Source: Pseudoduganella lurida (GTDB lineage Bacteria; Pseudomonadota; Gammaproteobacteria; Burkholderiales; Burkholderiaceae_D). From it: a stretch of 64,000 bases of DNA. The position numbers and the translations under genes were made by a program. The DNA lies in assembly GCF_007830455.1 (NCBI RefSeq), contig NZ_VLLB01000002.1, forward strand, positions 124,001-188,000, read 5' to 3'. Positions 62,296-64,000 of the stretch are shown piece after piece (position 1 is the first letter of the stretch; each line of letters opens with the position of its first letter). The notes under the pieces were generated by a model. It was not told the DNA's origin, did no database searches, and saw only the letters and a program-made list of their open reading frames with translations.

Positions 62296-63462
62296 GTGAA
62301 AATCGTAGAAATCCGCGAAAAAACCCTTCCCATCAGCTCGCCCATCCGCAACGCCTACATCGACTTTTCCAAGATGACGCTGAGCCTCGTGGCCGTGATC
62401 ACGGACGTGATCCGCGACGGCAAGCCGGTGGTCGGCTACGGCTTCAACTCGAACGGGCGCTACGGCCAGGGCACGCTGATGCGCGAGCGCTTCATCCCCC
62501 GCATCCTGGAAGCCGATCCCGCGTCGCTGGTGAACGATGCCGGCACCAACCTCGATCCGCACCGGATCTGGAACACGATGTTCACCAACGAAAAGCCGGG
62601 CGGCCACGGCGAGCGCTCGGTGGCGATCGGCACCATCGACATGGCGGTGTGGGATGCAGTGGCCAAGATCGAAGGCAAGCCGCTGTTCCAGCTGCTGGCG
62701 GACCGCTACGGCAACGGCCAGCCGGACCGCAAGATCTTCGTCTACGCGGCCGGCGGCTACTACTACCCGGGCCAGGATCACCAGAAGCTGAAGGACGAGA
62801 TGAAGAGCTACATCGACCGGGGCTACACGGTGGTCAAGAAGAAGATCGGCGGCGCCTCGCTGGACGAAGACCTGCGCCGCATCGATTCGATCCTCTCCGT
62901 GCTGGGCGATGGCCAGAAGCTGGCGGTCGATGCCAACGGCCGCTTCGATCTCGACACGGCCGTGCAATATGCCAAGGCGCTGTCGCAATACGACCTGTTC
63001 TGGTACGAGGAACCGGGCGATCCGCTGGACTTCGAACTGCAGGCCACGCTGCGCAACTACTACCCGAACCCGATGGCGACCGGCGAAGACCTGTTCTCGA
63101 TGCAGGATGCGCGCAACCTGATCCGCTACGGCGGCATGCGCGCGGACCGCGACTGGCTGCAGTTCGACTGCGCGCTGTCGTACGGCCTGGTGGAATACCT
63201 GCGCACGCTCGACATGCTGCGCGAGCATGGCTGGTCACCGGCGCGCTGCATTCCGCACGGCGGCCACCAGATGTCGCTGAACATTGCGGCCGGCCTGGGC
63301 CTGGGCGGCAACGAATCGTATCCGGACCTGTTCCAGCCGTTCGGCGGCTTCCCGGACGGCGTCAAGGTCGACAACGGCTACATCACGATGCCGGACCTGC
63401 CGGGCATCGGCTTCGAAGGCAAGGCGGACCTGTACAGCGTCATGCAGGCCCTTTCCGCCTGA
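62296..63462 (+). CDS. tarD: D(-)-tartrate dehydratase
   Basis: A 388-residue enolase-superfamily enzyme that dehydrates D-tartrate to oxaloacetate. It follows the characterised Bradyrhizobium enzyme closely from the N-terminus (SSPIRNAYIDFSKMTLSLVA) onward. Expected active-site residues are present one position earlier than in that protein: Lys183 in VVKKKIGG, metal ligands Asp212 (VDANGRF), Glu238 (WYEEPGD) and Glu264 (ATGEDLF), and His321 in IPHGGHQ. The start is GTG at 62296, with AGGAG 7 bases upstream. It is followed by dctA after 144 bases. Confidence 0.94.
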   Translation: MKIVEIREKTLPISSPIRNAYIDFSKMTLSLVAVITDVIRDGKPVVGYGFNSNGRYGQGTLMRERFIPRILEADPASLVNDAGTNLDPHRIWNTMFTNEKPGGHGERSVAIGTIDMAVWDAVAKIEGKPLFQLLADRYGNGQPDRKIFVYAAGGYYYPGQDHQKLKDEMKSYIDRGYTVVKKKIGGASLDEDLRRIDSILSVLGDGQKLAVDANGRFDLDTAVQYAKALSQYDLFWYEEPGDPLDFELQATLRNYYPNPMATGEDLFSMQDARNLIRYGGMRADRDWLQFDCALSYGLVEYLRTLDMLREHGWSPARCIPHGGHQMSLNIAAGLGLGGNESYPDLFQPFGGFPDGVKVDNGYITMPDLPGIGFEGKADLYSVMQALSA

Positions 63463-63606
63463 CCGCCCGGACCACAGCGCCCGCAGGCAGAAGAGGCGCG
63501 GTCCCGAACACATTGAATGGCACGGCCATGGCCATCGGGACGCTCACGAGGCATCCCCGTCGGTCATGCGTGCCGTTGCAGGACAGATTCGCAACCGGAG
63601 ACAACC

Positions 63607-64000
63607 ATGCGAAAACACCTCTCGAAACTGTACGTGCAAGTGCTGGTGGCGATCGTTGCCGGCATCCTCATCGGCCACTTCCAGCCGGACTTCGGCACCC
63701 AATTGAAACCCCTGGGCGACCTGTTCATCAAGCTGATCAAGATGCTGCTGGCGCCGATCATCTTCGCGTCCATCGTGGTCGGCATCGCGCGCATGAACAA
63801 TATCCATGCGGCCGGCCGCGTGGGCCTGAAGGCCGTGGTGTATTTCGAGATCGCGTCGACGTTCGCGCTGGCGATCGGCCTGGTCGTCGTCAACGTGATC
63901 CGGCCGGGCCACGGCATGAACATCGACCCTGCCCACCTGGACGGATCGTCGGTGGCGACCTACGCCGCCAAGGCGCACCAGCAGGGCGGCGCGCTGGATT
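63607..64000 (+). CDS. dctA: C4-dicarboxylate transporter DctA (5' part, cut by window end)
   Basis: The first 131 codons of a dicarboxylate/H+ (or Na+) symporter of the DAACS family. The N-terminus [21 protein letters not shown], the helix 2 segment [29 protein letters not shown] and [17 protein letters not shown] are typical of DctA, which is about 430-450 residues. Position after tarD suggests uptake of tartrate or of the C4-acids formed from it. Confidence 0.92.
   Translation, partial: MRKHLSKLYVQVLVAIVAGILIGHFQPDFGTQLKPLGDLFIKLIKMLLAPIIFASIVVGIARMNNIHAAGRVGLKAVVYFEIASTFALAIGLVVVNVIRPGHGMNIDPAHLDGSSVATYAAKAHQQGGALD

Overview
The window is GC-rich, densely coded bacterial DNA with almost no horizontally acquired cargo. 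The mix of genes points to a free-living, polysaccharide-degrading betaproteobacterium of the Oxalobacteraceae (Massilia, Duganella or Pseudoduganella type). Supporting features are two TIGR01782-type TonB receptors paired with GH43 enzymes, GH115 and GH106 exo-enzymes, an MHFG-type PEP-CTERM protein, a SiaABCD signalling operon and a vSGLT-like galactose transporter. The family-level placement is inference from gene content; no rRNA or other phylogenetic marker is present.

Layout. Positions 1-7879 (minus strand) hold an organosulfur-type operon: an FMN-dependent monooxygenase, a fused DppD/DppF ATPase, two permeases, an SfnB-like oxidoreductase and a Tat-type solute-binding protein cut by the window edge. 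At 8111-10954 is a secreted GH115 alpha-glucuronidase. Positions 11085-15159 (minus) are a galactose operon (vSGLT-like symporter, galT, galK) with its own terminator and two upstream dyads. Positions 15160-15973 are non-coding and full of palindromes. Positions 15974-20723 (minus) are a chemosensory operon (BdlA-like soluble PAS-PAS receptor, CheR, CheD and a three-domain CheW). Positions 21351-25878 are a TonB receptor/GH43 operon.

Positions 26147-31528 hold a divergent pair: a GH1-like/RmlD-like fusion and a GH106 alpha-L-rhamnosidase-like enzyme. Next come a PEP-CTERM protein, a CE2-like esterase, the divergent metE/metR pair, a Fur-controlled siderophore receptor, an SGNH hydrolase with a divergent LysR regulator, and a small cupin. 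Positions 42510-48273 (minus) are a c-di-GMP block: a GGDEF-EAL sensor followed by siaA-siaB-siaC-siaD, with SiaA carrying an N-terminal CBS-like region.

Positions 48421-53102 contain small metabolic and regulatory genes, an AI-2E family permease and UDP-galactopyranose mutase. Positions 53400-56502 are a translationally coupled operon (patatin lipase, DUF4105 membrane protein, EthD-domain protein), followed by an unlisted 41-residue membrane protein on the other strand. The right end holds a second TonB receptor/GH43 pair and a D-tartrate catabolic unit (LysR, tarD, dctA, the last cut by the window edge).

Two themes run through the window. One is harvesting of plant cell wall sugars: xylan side chains, arabinose, rhamnose, galactose, acetyl groups and tartrate. 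The other is surface and biofilm signalling (c-di-GMP and chemosensory genes). The 3' intergenic regions, especially between convergent genes, carry a dispersed family of GTGTC...GACAC palindromes. I found no CRISPR array, transposase, rRNA or tRNA. The least explained items are the GH1/RmlD fusion with an altered reductase motif, the CBS-type SiaA, the triple CheW, the patatin-DUF4105-EthD operon and the nested palindromic element near 25.9 kb.
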